NCBI GenBank assembly: GCA_965224595.1
Contig: OZ245057.1
Span: 124,001-188,000 of the forward strand
Reading direction: 5' to 3'
Length of the DNA: 64,000 nucleotides
Source of the DNA: Aliivibrio_A sp016764915
GTDB taxonomy: Bacteria; Pseudomonadota; Gammaproteobacteria; Enterobacterales; Vibrionaceae
Below are positions 17,640 to 25,647 of the stretch, piece by piece (position 1 is the first letter of the stretch; each line of letters begins with the position of its first letter). The position numbers were made by a program, and so were the translations under genes. The notes under the pieces are model-generated. The model was not told the origin of the DNA. It ran no database searches and was given only the letters and a program-made list of their open reading frames with translations.

Positions 17640-18080
17640 ATGGACATTTTTACTATCGGGTTTACTAAAAAAAATGCTGAAACATTTTTTGGTTTTATTA
17701 AATCGGCAAATATTTCAATATTACTTGATGTTCGGTTGAATAATGTTTCGCAATTAGCTGGATTTGCTAAGAGAGATGACCTTAGATTCTTTTTAAAAGA
17801 GTTATGTGGTACAGAGTATATTCATACCCCTGAACTAGCACCAACCAAAGAAATGCTAAATTTGTATAAAAAAGGTGAGATGCCTTGGGAGAAATATGAA
17901 GATAAGTTTCTTAATTTAATGTCGCAAAGACAAATTGAAAAAACGATAAAACCTGCATTATTAGACAATGGATGTCTATTGTGCAGTGAGCATGAGCCTC
18001 ATTTATGCCATAGACGATTAGTTGTTGAGTATTTAAATGAAAACTCGGATCTGAATTTAAAAGTTAAGCACCTATATTAA
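17640..18080 (+). CDS. DUF488 family protein
   Basis: 146 residues. The DUF488 pattern is clear: IFTIGFTKKNAETFF at the start, LLDVRLNNVSQLAGFAKRDDL, and the ending CLLCSEHEPHLCHRRLVVEYL with its conserved C-x-E...C-H-R. The biochemical function of DUF488 is not settled. The Cys-His motif suggests metal or nucleotide binding. It is the middle gene of a compact operon, its stop directly followed by the ATG of the DUF4326 gene. Confidence 0.82.
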   Translation: MDIFTIGFTKKNAETFFGFIKSANISILLDVRLNNVSQLAGFAKRDDLRFFLKELCGTEYIHTPELAPTKEMLNLYKKGEMPWEKYEDKFLNLMSQRQIEKTIKPALLDNGCLLCSEHEPHLCHRRLVVEYLNENSDLNLKVKHLY

Positions 18081-18686
18081 ATGAAAAAAGTATTGGTATT
18101 GTATCCTAAACAATTTAATTGTTTTGAAAAGTTTCAACGAAAGGTTGTAAGGATAATCGAAAATATACAAGATTATTCTGTTGCATATACTGAAGATTCT
18201 AATGGTTTTATTAATCAGCTATTTACTGATAATTACCCTGAAACGCCATTAGTATCGTGCGATGCAATAGATTTTTCGAGTATTACTCATTCAATTATAT
18301 TCGACGATGGGGAATGTTTCCCTGATGAAGTCGCGTCACTAAAAGAGTTAAAAATTCCATTTAGGCTGATTAAAATAAAGATCACTCGCGTTATTAACAT
18401 TAAGATAGATACAAAGCATTCAACAGCGAAGTCAACTGATGAATACGAGTATATTGGTCGTGGATCATACTGGGGGAACCCTTATTCGATGTATGAGGAA
18501 GGCGACACCCGCGAAGAAGTAATAAGAAAGTATAAATATGACTTCGACTATGAGAAATTCCTAAATAAGGAAAAGTCAGAAGTTTATAAGCTCATAGGTA
18601 AGCGTTTAGGTTGTTTCTGCAAGCCTCAAAGTTGTCATGGCGATGTATTAGCTGATTACTTGAATTCTTGGGATGATGGCAAATAG
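18081..18686 (+). CDS. DUF4326 family protein with extra N-terminal domain
   Basis: 201 residues. The C-terminal ~90 residues match DUF4326: YIGRGSYWGNPYSM, TREEVIRKYKY, and GKRLGCFCKPQSCHGDVLADYL with conserved Cys and CHGD. The N-terminal ~100 residues (KVLVLYPKQFNCFEKF..., HSIIFDDGECFPDEV) look like an additional Rossmann-like domain that I cannot name. Its start codon directly follows the stop of the DUF488 gene. An attC-like site begins right after the stop. Both this protein and its neighbour end in a cysteine/CH motif, hinting at related ligands. Function unknown. Confidence 0.75.
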   Translation: MKKVLVLYPKQFNCFEKFQRKVVRIIENIQDYSVAYTEDSNGFINQLFTDNYPETPLVSCDAIDFSSITHSIIFDDGECFPDEVASLKELKIPFRLIKIKITRVINIKIDTKHSTAKSTDEYEYIGRGSYWGNPYSMYEEGDTREEVIRKYKYDFDYEKFLNKEKSEVYKLIGKRLGCFCKPQSCHGDVLADYLNSWDDGK

Positions 18687-18687
18687 C

Positions 18688-18800
18688 GCTTAACAAGGCA
18701 AATCACTCGAACGGCTAAAGCTGTCGCATTTTTTGCTAAAAACAAAAGAGACGCAGAAAACTGAGCCAGCACGCCGCAGGTTAGGTTGGCGTTATATGCC
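18688..18800 (+). repeat. attC-like site after the three-gene operon
   Basis: Begins CTTAACAAGGCAAATCACTC and ends GGTTGGCGTTATATGCC, with TAAC/GTTA outer boxes. The middle shares CTGTCGCATTTTTTGCTAAA with the truncated copy at 16928-17010. Confidence 0.75.
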
Positions 18801-18927
18801 AGAGTGAAGTGGTCAAGTAAAACTGGCCACCTTGTAAGGGCGTTGTTGACTAAATCAGCTGATTAATTTAATCATTTAGCATGAAAGGCATATTTTTCAC
18901 CAAATTAATTTCACCATAAGCGAAGAT

Positions 18928-18963
18928 AAAAGCCACATACATGAGATCATGCGTGTGGCTTTT
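18928..18963. terminator. Bidirectional terminator
   Basis: AAAAGCCACA (18928-18937) pairs with TGTGGCTTTT (18954-18963), with A and T tracts on either side. It separates the cassette block from the minus-strand LysE operon. The rest of 18801-19037 shows no gene. Confidence 0.7.
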
Positions 18964-19037
18964 GTTGATTTCTAACGGTATGTGGTCAATTTGTGGCGAT
19001 AAAATCAACTATAACACTATTAATTAATAGGTTACCC

Positions 19038-19154
19038 CTACATGCAAGGCACTTCTTGGCCCTTTCCATACACGTGAAGATACACGCCAACAGCACAGAA
19101 AAGTGTTGCGATAGGCATAAAAAGTAGCAGCGTAAATCTAACCCAACGACTCAT
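19038..19154 (-). CDS. Possible 38-residue single-pass membrane peptide
   Basis: A small open frame MSRWVRFTLLLFMPIATLFC... ending in EVPCM, with one hydrophobic segment (about residues 7-27). It starts 22 bp after the stop of the LysE-type gene on the same strand, so it could be co-transcribed. The ribosome site is weak, and coding status is uncertain. Confidence 0.35.
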   Translation of the reverse strand: MSRWVRFTLLLFMPIATLFCAVGVYLHVYGKGQEVPCM

Positions 19155-19175
19155 CAATCAACCCACTGCTCTGCT

Positions 19176-19808
19176 CTATGACTTAGCCGACAGAGCCAGT
19201 GCAACACCCGAACCTATAAAAGTACTACCAATAACACGTTTGATGTATTTACCTACTGAGCTACTTGAAAATATAAACGACGCTTTCTCTCCTCCCATTC
19301 CATATATCATATAGCAGCAAAATGCACTGAGCCCACAGATACTAACTAGAATAGCGGCTTGTGGAACAATCGGCATAGTGCTGTCTATAAATTGAGGAAA
19401 TACAGCACCAAAAAAGATGATGGCTTTCGGGTTGCCAGCCGTAACAATAAATGATTGCATGAACATTCTTAGTGGTGAAAATGGTTCCGCTTTTTTATTG
19501 TCTAATTTGTTCGTGTGTGACTCTCTTGAAGCGCGCAACATGCCAACGCCCATATAAAACAAATAACCCGCCCCGAACCACTTAATCACTTCAAATGCGG
19601 TTTCAGACGCGACTAATAATGCACCCAAACCAACAACAGAGATTAGCGCTTGAATGAACGTAGCCGTCACATTTCCCAGTGCCGATATGATGGTTTTCTT
19701 GGCCCCATATTGCATTCCATGAGTTAACGCTAACAGCATGCTAGGTCCCGGAATTATTGATGTGACAAACACCGTGAGCGAAAATATCAAGATTAGATCT
19801 AAAGACAT
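19176..19808 (-). CDS. LysE/RhtB-family exporter, second paralog
   Basis: 210 residues, about six membrane segments. The signature SIIPGPSMLLALTHGMQYG has serine where most members have aspartate after the PGP. NPKAIIFFGAVFPQFI is the second conserved motif. It probably exports an amino acid, homoserine/threonine-like or other small metabolite. It is only distantly similar to the LysE-type gene at 11685, so not a recent duplicate. Confidence 0.83.
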   Translation of the reverse strand: MSLDLILIFSLTVFVTSIIPGPSMLLALTHGMQYGAKKTIISALGNVTATFIQALISVVGLGALLVASETAFEVIKWFGAGYLFYMGVGMLRASRESHTNKLDNKKAEPFSPLRMFMQSFIVTAGNPKAIIFFGAVFPQFIDSTMPIVPQAAILVSICGLSAFCCYMIYGMGGEKASFIFSSSSVGKYIKRVIGSTFIGSGVALALSAKS

Positions 19809-19938
19809 ATGGACCTCTTATTGCTGTTGGGACTGGATTAAATTGATTAGATCATACCGTTGATCTGCATTGTTACACAGCGTCAACCACAATATATTCA
19901 TTTTAAATGTCTATCTGTTCTATTATTTGATTGCTGAA

Positions 19939-20448
19939 TTAGTATTCCCAGCTTTTATAGGTCTTATTATCGTCTTTCATGTCCTCATATAACCATACCA
20001 TTCGGTCCAAATACCAGCTTTTTCCGATGTATGCCAAAGCGACTCCCAGTACTGCTCCCCAAATGGAATAGTATATAGTTGCCCAAATCGCTAAGAGTAA
20101 TCCAACTGAAGAGATCGCATTCAATAAACCGTGTAAAGGCGTATTGTGCCGAGTGGGTATAGATATCTTATCTCTGTTTAAAAAGACTCTTTCCCCCAAC
20201 ACCGCTTTAGACGCCCAATTTTTAGTTGATTTAGGTTTATTAAATAAAATGGGGTTGAAGAACATCCAAAGCATTGATATTACCCCTGGTATTAAGCACC
20301 ACCAGCCAATCCATACACGACTCCAAAAACTGAACACAATAATGGGAAGTACTGAATATCGAGACCAAACACTGATGGGATTGGAGTGCTTCATCCAATT
20401 TTCATCGGTTAAGTTAAATAAGTTTGCTATCTTTCTTTCTAAAGTCAT
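19939..20448 (-). CDS. DUF6653-like membrane protein
   Basis: 169 residues with several hydrophobic segments. The patterns NWMKHSNPISVWSRYSVLP, WCLIPGVISMLWMFFNPILF and KSWYLDRMVWLYEDMKD match my memory of the DUF6653 family. Function unknown. It is a single gene with no clear operon partner. Confidence 0.62.
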   Translation of the reverse strand: MTLERKIANLFNLTDENWMKHSNPISVWSRYSVLPIIVFSFWSRVWIGWWCLIPGVISMLWMFFNPILFNKPKSTKNWASKAVLGERVFLNRDKISIPTRHNTPLHGLLNAISSVGLLLAIWATIYYSIWGAVLGVALAYIGKSWYLDRMVWLYEDMKDDNKTYKSWEY

Positions 20449-20900
20449 TGGTTGTCCTTTGTACTTCTGACTGAATCAAGCACGCAATGTCGCTTTGATT
20501 CGATTTGGGTTTTCTAAACATGAAAACAGATCAAGTAAGTTGATCTCGACCTGGTATTTCCAATAACAAAATGATATCTCCGAATGAGTAAAATGACAAA
20601 AAAAACATTGATAAAACACATACTCGACAGGCAAGAATACAAAGATAATATGATATTTAGATGAAATCCGTTTAACACGTAAATTTAATTCGATCTGATA
20701 GTCACTTGCTGGTAGATCATTAGGCACTGACTTTTTACTGGCCACATCGAGAATGGTATAACTTGTAAGTGTTGATTTGGTATGAACGTTTAATTTTTAG
20801 TGACCAATTCATCAGCTAGCGGTAAAATAGACACTTCTAAGACATTTGATTGCCTGTTGTCAGATATTGCCAACCCATTCAGCTTTACGAGAGCCTCTCA
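20449..20900. other. Intergenic stretch with one doubtful reading frame
   Basis: A minus-strand frame of 89 codons (20476-20745, MASKKSVPNDLPASDYQIEL...) exists, but its second half is rich in aromatic and cysteine residues with no recognisable domain. I consider it more likely non-coding or decayed. No terminator or promoter of note was seen, apart from the leader of the phosphatase gene at 20901. Confidence 0.3.
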
Positions 20901-21698
20901 ATGACACAAACCAACATAAAATTCATTGCTGCCGATATGGATGGCACACTGCTCGATGAAAACAGTCATTTAAACCCAGAATTTTTTCAAATCTATCAAC
21001 GATTAGAACAACAAAATATCATTTTTGCTGCTGCGTCTGGTCGCCAGTACTACAGCTTGTTGGAAACATTCTCTCCGCTAAAAGAGAATATGATGTTTAT
21101 TGCAGAAAACGGCACGTTGGTCATGCATAAAGGTAAGGAGCTATACAGCTGTACGATTGAAAAAGATGCGATACACGCCATCCTTAGACAAGCTCGTCAG
21201 ATTGAAGGTGTGCATATCGTATTATGTGGAAAAAAGTCAGCTTATGTTGAAACTAAAAATCCTCAAGCGCTCGCAGAAATTCATAAGTATTATCATCGCT
21301 GCAAATTTGTGGATGATCTGCTAACGGTCGATGATGATTTTATCAAAGTCGCTATTGGTCACTTCGATGGTTCAGCAGAACATGTGTTCCCAATCATCAA
21401 TGAGAAATTTGGTGCTAGTCAACAAGTGGTCATAAGTGCACAGATTTGGCTCGATGTAATGAATGCAAAAGCGTCTAAAGGGGCTGCTATTGAACATTTA
21501 CAGAATGAGTTAGGGTTTAACTATGAGCAAACGATGAGCTTTGGTGACTACTTTAATGATGTTGAAATGCTTCAAGCGAGCTACCACTCCTATGCGATGG
21601 AAAACGCGCATGAAGAGGTAAAAGCTCATGCACGTTTTAGCGCGCCAAGTAATCGTGAATCAGGTGTCTTGCAAGTGATTAAAACGATATTGAAATAA
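20901..21698 (+). CDS. Cof-type HAD-superfamily phosphatase
   Basis: About 265 residues. Motif I is AADMDGTLLDENS at the N-terminus, the C2-type cap follows (FAAASGRQYYSLLETF), and FGDYFNDVEMLQ is the C-terminal aspartate motif. This is the Cof/YbiV-type sugar-phosphate or nucleotide phosphatase pattern. I chose the ATG at 20901 (MTQTNIKFIAAD), which has GAGAG upstream. An in-frame ATG at 20850 would add 17 unconserved residues. The substrate is unknown. It is convergent with the thiolase gene. Confidence 0.85.
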   Translation: MTQTNIKFIAADMDGTLLDENSHLNPEFFQIYQRLEQQNIIFAAASGRQYYSLLETFSPLKENMMFIAENGTLVMHKGKELYSCTIEKDAIHAILRQARQIEGVHIVLCGKKSAYVETKNPQALAEIHKYYHRCKFVDDLLTVDDDFIKVAIGHFDGSAEHVFPIINEKFGASQQVVISAQIWLDVMNAKASKGAAIEHLQNELGFNYEQTMSFGDYFNDVEMLQASYHSYAMENAHEEVKAHARFSAPSNRESGVLQVIKTILK

Positions 21699-21715
21699 AC
21701 GTCCAAAAAATTTAA

Positions 21716-22918
21716 TCACACTCGCTCAATAACCATAGCGATACCTTGCCCTACACCAATACACATAGTGCAAAGGGCATAACGTTTGTTTGTACGATGT
21801 AATTGCCTTACTGCCGATGTCACTAATCTAGCCCCACTCATACCTAAAGGGTGTCCTAAAGCAATAGCCCCACCTTGCGGGTTAATTCGAGGGTCATTAT
21901 CTTGTAAACCAAGCTCACGAGCGCACGCCAATGCTTGAGCGGCAAACGCTTCGTTGAGTTCGATGATATCCATATCATCAATCGACAATTCTAATCGCTG
22001 TAACAATTTTTGTGTCGCTGGGACTGGACCAATTCCCATTATTGTTGGAGGAACGCCAGCAACAGCCATTCCAAGTACTTTTGCCAGTGGTGTTAACCCA
22101 TTCTCTTTGGCCGCTTTTTCTGAAGCAATCAATACTGCAGCCGCCCCATCATTAATACCTGAAGCATTGCCTGCAGTAATCGATCCTTGTGAATGGACAA
22201 AAGGTTTCAAATTTTGCATTTTATCTAAGCTGGTTAGTCTCAAATGTTCGTCTTTAATGAAAGCAATCGGATCTTTTTTACGTTGCGGAATTAGAACAGG
22301 ACATATCTCTTCATCAAACCAACCAGCATCTTGTGCGGCAGCCGCCTTCTCTTGGCTCCAATAGGCAAACTTATCTTGATCTTCTCGACTGATGTTAAAA
22401 TGTTCCGCTAAGTTTTCTGCTGTTTGTGGCATCGTCTCTGTACCAAAGGCATCATCTAACGCTTTGTTTACGAATCGCCAGCCCATTGTCGTATCAAACA
22501 TCTCTTGTCCGCGGCCATAAGCGCTGTCACTTTTTCCCATTACGTAAGGAGCGCGTGTCATACTTTCAACACCTCCAGCAATCATTAACTCCGCTTCTCC
22601 AGACTTGATTGCTTGAACGGCACTGCCAATAGCATTTAGCCCTGAACCACACAGACGATTTAGCGTAGTTGCTGGCACTTCTTGCGGTAAACCTGCTAGC
22701 AATGTCGCCATACGAGCAACATTTCGATTATCTTCACCCGCTTGATTCGCACAGCCTAAAATCACATCATCAATTTTTGAAAAATCAACTTCAGGGTTTC
22801 TCTCCATTAATGCTTTTAAAGGAATGGCAGCAAGATCATCTGCTCTTATTGTTGCCAAACTGCCGCCGTATCGTCCTACAGGTGTTCTAATGGCGTCGCA
22901 AATAAATACATCTTTCAT
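21716..22918 (-). CDS. PcaF-like acetyl-CoA acyltransferase (thiolase)
   Basis: 400 residues, full-length thiolase. The nucleophile motif is TTLNRLCGSGLNAIG with Cys near residue 90, the His motif is GGAIALGHPLGMSGAR, and the second Cys is in ALCTMCIGVGQG. Overall it reads most like beta-ketoadipyl-CoA thiolases (AFGTETMPQTAENLAEHF, RYGGSLATIRADDL). It splits a 3-oxoacyl-CoA with CoA into acetyl-CoA and a shortened acyl-CoA. It is the last gene of a five-gene minus-strand operon, 3 bp after the aminotransferase, and would perform the final step of the predicted pathway. Confidence 0.9.
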   Translation of the reverse strand: MKDVFICDAIRTPVGRYGGSLATIRADDLAAIPLKALMERNPEVDFSKIDDVILGCANQAGEDNRNVARMATLLAGLPQEVPATTLNRLCGSGLNAIGSAVQAIKSGEAELMIAGGVESMTRAPYVMGKSDSAYGRGQEMFDTTMGWRFVNKALDDAFGTETMPQTAENLAEHFNISREDQDKFAYWSQEKAAAAQDAGWFDEEICPVLIPQRKKDPIAFIKDEHLRLTSLDKMQNLKPFVHSQGSITAGNASGINDGAAAVLIASEKAAKENGLTPLAKVLGMAVAGVPPTIMGIGPVPATQKLLQRLELSIDDMDIIELNEAFAAQALACARELGLQDNDPRINPQGGAIALGHPLGMSGARLVTSAVRQLHRTNKRYALCTMCIGVGQGIAMVIERV

Positions 22919-22921
22919 TTT

Positions 22922-24253
22922 TTATCCTCGTTTCAAAGCGGGAATCTCTTTTAATACCAACTCAAACCCGCTCTCTAACTGCTCAGCTAAAAACAGGACT
23001 TCTCTCTCAGTCATCACCGTGGACAACATAGCAGAGCAGGTATTTATCATTATAATTTTATGTAAAAATAGATGCTTGAGTAGCATTTTCAACCCTGCGG
23101 TTTCATCAGCGGTTGGGTAAGTCTCACGATAATTTGTCGGTGCACGCTCTTTTAAATGCACTCTAAACATCGAACCTGCCCCCGTCACAGAAGCTTTAAT
23201 ACCCACCTTCTCTATAACCCTATTTATCTGTTGTCTCGCAAACTCACCGAGGTAATTTAGCTTCTCTATTGCCGCTTTATCAAATAACCTCATCGCCGTT
23301 AACCCTGCGGTCATGGTGACGGGATTTGCAGAGAATGTTCCAGAGTGCGGTAATAGCACTTTAGGCTGCAGCGGATCAAGTACCTGCATGACGTCACTTC
23401 GGCCAGCAAATGCACCTACTGGAAAACCACCCCCGATCATTTTACCCAATGCCGTTAAATCTGGAGCCACGTTATACCGCTCTTGTGCGCCGCCAAAGCC
23501 AACTCTAAAAGTGATAATTTCATCAAAAAGAAGTAACGCATTACTCTCTCTCGTCCACTGATAAAGCGCTTCTACAAACTCATCATCCGCGGGTACCATG
23601 CCAACACGATGTGAAACCGGATCAAGCAAAATACCAGCAATCTCATCTTGATGCTCATCTAAGATAGCTAAGGCTTTTTCAGTATCATTATAGGGAATAA
23701 CAATAACATCGTTTAAAGCCCCTTTAGGTGTACCCGCAGCCACAGGAACACTCGCTGGCATGCTCTCCTCTCCCCAGTTAGCAGGAGAAGCGGTTTGACT
23801 CACCTCAGCATAGTCATAAGCACCATGATAAGCACCTTCCACTTTGGCAATTTTTGATCTGCCCGTAAAAGCACGTGCTGCCTTTAACATCGCCATAACC
23901 GCTTCAGTGCCTGAGTTAACAAAGCGTATTTTTTCAAAGCCTGGGACGCGGCTACAGAGCAACTCTGCGTACTCAATTTCTACTTCTGTTGCCATGGTAA
24001 AAGCCGTGCCCTTTTGAACCTGCTCAATAATGGCTTGGGTGATTTCTGGCTGAGCATGACCATGGATCAGTGACGCCATATTATTGGCAAAATCCAATCG
24101 TTTGACGCCATCTATGTCGGTGATGTAACAACCCTCTCCTTTTACTGCATAATCTGGATGAGGCAATTTAAAAATAGTATTACGGCTTACTCCACCTGGT
24201 AATACTTGTTGAGCTCGTTCAAAGAGCTGCAAACTTTTGCTTTTTGCTAACAT
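22922..24253 (-). CDS. Class III PLP aminotransferase (beta-amino acid type)
   Basis: About 443 residues. The fold-type I class III signature is present: RFVNSGTEAVMAMLKAARAFTG, EGAYHGAYDYAE, LLFDEIITFRVGFGG, and the PLP lysine in LTALGKMIGGGFPVGAFAGR. It resembles glutamate-1-semialdehyde-aminomutase-like enzymes, a group that includes beta-amino acid transaminases. The ATG at 24253 starts right after the CoA-transferase stop, whereas a start at 24289 would overlap it. Between an aminomutase and a thiolase it most plausibly removes the 3-amino group to give a 3-oxo acid. The substrate is not proven. Confidence 0.85.
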   Translation of the reverse strand: MLAKSKSLQLFERAQQVLPGGVSRNTIFKLPHPDYAVKGEGCYITDIDGVKRLDFANNMASLIHGHAQPEITQAIIEQVQKGTAFTMATEVEIEYAELLCSRVPGFEKIRFVNSGTEAVMAMLKAARAFTGRSKIAKVEGAYHGAYDYAEVSQTASPANWGEESMPASVPVAAGTPKGALNDVIVIPYNDTEKALAILDEHQDEIAGILLDPVSHRVGMVPADDEFVEALYQWTRESNALLLFDEIITFRVGFGGAQERYNVAPDLTALGKMIGGGFPVGAFAGRSDVMQVLDPLQPKVLLPHSGTFSANPVTMTAGLTAMRLFDKAAIEKLNYLGEFARQQINRVIEKVGIKASVTGAGSMFRVHLKERAPTNYRETYPTADETAGLKMLLKHLFLHKIIMINTCSAMLSTVMTEREVLFLAEQLESGFELVLKEIPALKRG

Positions 24254-24254
24254 G

Positions 24255-24929
24255 TTACAACCCTCTATTTGTGTTTGAACGACCATCATGTAACGGGGCT
24301 CCGGTACGCTCTGCTACATAACCAAAATCGACTCCAGGTGCCAACTCTATGAGTTCAAAACCCGCTTTAGTCACTTCAATAACAGCAAGATCGGTATAAA
24401 TGCGTTTGACGACATTTTTTCCTGTTAATGGATAACTGCACAGATTGACCAGTTTGCAGCTGCCAGTTTTTGTTACGTGCTGTGTAATAACAAAGATTGT
24501 TTTGACGCCAGCAACTAAATCCATCGCACCACCTACTGCTGGAATCGCATCGACGGCTCCCGTTGACCAGTTGGCTAAATCTCCGTTTTCAGCAACCTGC
24601 ATCGCGCCTAAAACACAAATATCGATATGGTGACCACGGATCATGGCAAAACTGTCTGCATGATGAAAATAGGCTGCGCCTGCGATGGCAGTGACCGGTT
24701 TTTTCCCCGCATTAATCAATTCTGGGTCAATCTCTCCATCTTTTGGTACTGGCCCCATGCCCAATAATCCATTTTCGGTGTGATAGATAAACTCACGACC
24801 TTCTGGTACAAACTTGGCCACCTTTTCTGGAATACCAATACCAAGATTAACGTAAGAACCGTTAGGGATATCCATAGCAGCACGTTCTGCCATCTGTTCT
24901 CGTGACCAACCAATTACTTCATTTTTCAT
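24255..24929 (-). CDS. 3-oxoacid CoA-transferase subunit B
   Basis: 224 residues. The beta subunit of a family I CoA-transferase, with YVNLGIGIPEKVAKF and the catalytic glutamate in HTENGLLGMGP near residue 50. With subunit A it moves CoA from a donor such as succinyl-CoA to a 3-oxo acid. It overlaps subunit A by four bases (ATGA). The sequence is closest in feel to PcaJ/ScoB types. Confidence 0.92.
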   Translation of the reverse strand: MKNEVIGWSREQMAERAAMDIPNGSYVNLGIGIPEKVAKFVPEGREFIYHTENGLLGMGPVPKDGEIDPELINAGKKPVTAIAGAAYFHHADSFAMIRGHHIDICVLGAMQVAENGDLANWSTGAVDAIPAVGGAMDLVAGVKTIFVITQHVTKTGSCKLVNLCSYPLTGKNVVKRIYTDLAVIEVTKAGFELIELAPGVDFGYVAERTGAPLHDGRSNTNRGL

Positions 24930-25636
24930 GGGTAAACCTTCCCTTCTGAGACCAGTATTGACTCTTGTAGTGGGTGACTCACCGTCACGACTCGATTAAC
25001 AAAGATCCCAGGTGTTACCACCATTTCAGGATCAATGTCGCCGGCCTCTACTGTCATCGATGTCTGCACAATGGTTTGGTTCGCTGCCATTGCCATGATC
25101 GGGGCAAAATTACGGGCCGTTTTATTAAAGGTTAAATTACCGTAACGATCGGCTTTCTCAGCTTTAATTAGAGCAAAGTCTGCCTTCAGTCCATGCTCCA
25201 TCACATAGTCTCGACCGTCGAAAACTCGGTGCTCCTTGCTCTCAGCCAAGGGAGTTCCAACCGAAGTCGCAGTGTAAAAAGCGGGGATGCCAGCACCACC
25301 AGCGCGAATACGTTCCGCTAATGTCCCTTGTGGTACTAACTCCAATTCTATATCTCCAGTTCGGTATAAATCTGGAAAGACTGTCGAGTTTGCGGTTCGA
25401 GGAAAGGAGCAGATCATTTTTCCAACCTGGCCGTTCTCAATTAATGCGGCAAGTCCAACATGACCACTGCCCGTATTATTATTAACCACGGTTAGGTTTC
25501 TTGCCCCTTGATCGATAAGTGCATGAATGAGCTCGATAGGGCTTCCAGCTTCACCAAAGCCACCAATCATGACTGTCGCACCATCAAAGATATCGGCAAC
25601 CGCTTCCTTGGTAGAGCTGATTGTTTTATTTATCAT
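24926..25636 (-). CDS. 3-oxoacid CoA-transferase subunit A (PcaI-like)
   Basis: 236 residues. The family I alpha subunit has VMIGGFGEAGSPIELIHAL, CSFPRTANSTVF, GNLTFNKTARNFAPIMAMAA and TPGIFVNRVV. From memory these stretches are nearer 3-oxoadipate CoA-transferase (PcaI) than acetoacetate enzymes, which would suit a dicarboxylic 3-oxo acid. It starts 11 bp after the aminomutase stop. No other beta-ketoadipate genes are nearby, so it is not an aromatic-degradation operon. Confidence 0.9.
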   Translation of the reverse strand: MINKTISSTKEAVADIFDGATVMIGGFGEAGSPIELIHALIDQGARNLTVVNNNTGSGHVGLAALIENGQVGKMICSFPRTANSTVFPDLYRTGDIELELVPQGTLAERIRAGGAGIPAFYTATSVGTPLAESKEHRVFDGRDYVMEHGLKADFALIKAEKADRYGNLTFNKTARNFAPIMAMAANQTIVQTSMTVEAGDIDPEMVVTPGIFVNRVVTVSHPLQESILVSEGKVYP

Positions 25637-25647
25637 AATAAATCCCC

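Noticed and set aside
20476..20745. Minus-strand 89-codon frame
   Set aside because: Odd composition in its second half, no ribosome site of note, no domain; described only as a doubtful frame in the intergenic entry.
21716..25636. Beta-ketoadipate (pca) aromatic degradation operon
   Set aside because: The thiolase and CoA-transferase look pca-like, but no protocatechuate or muconate genes are present, and an aminomutase and aminotransferase share the operon.
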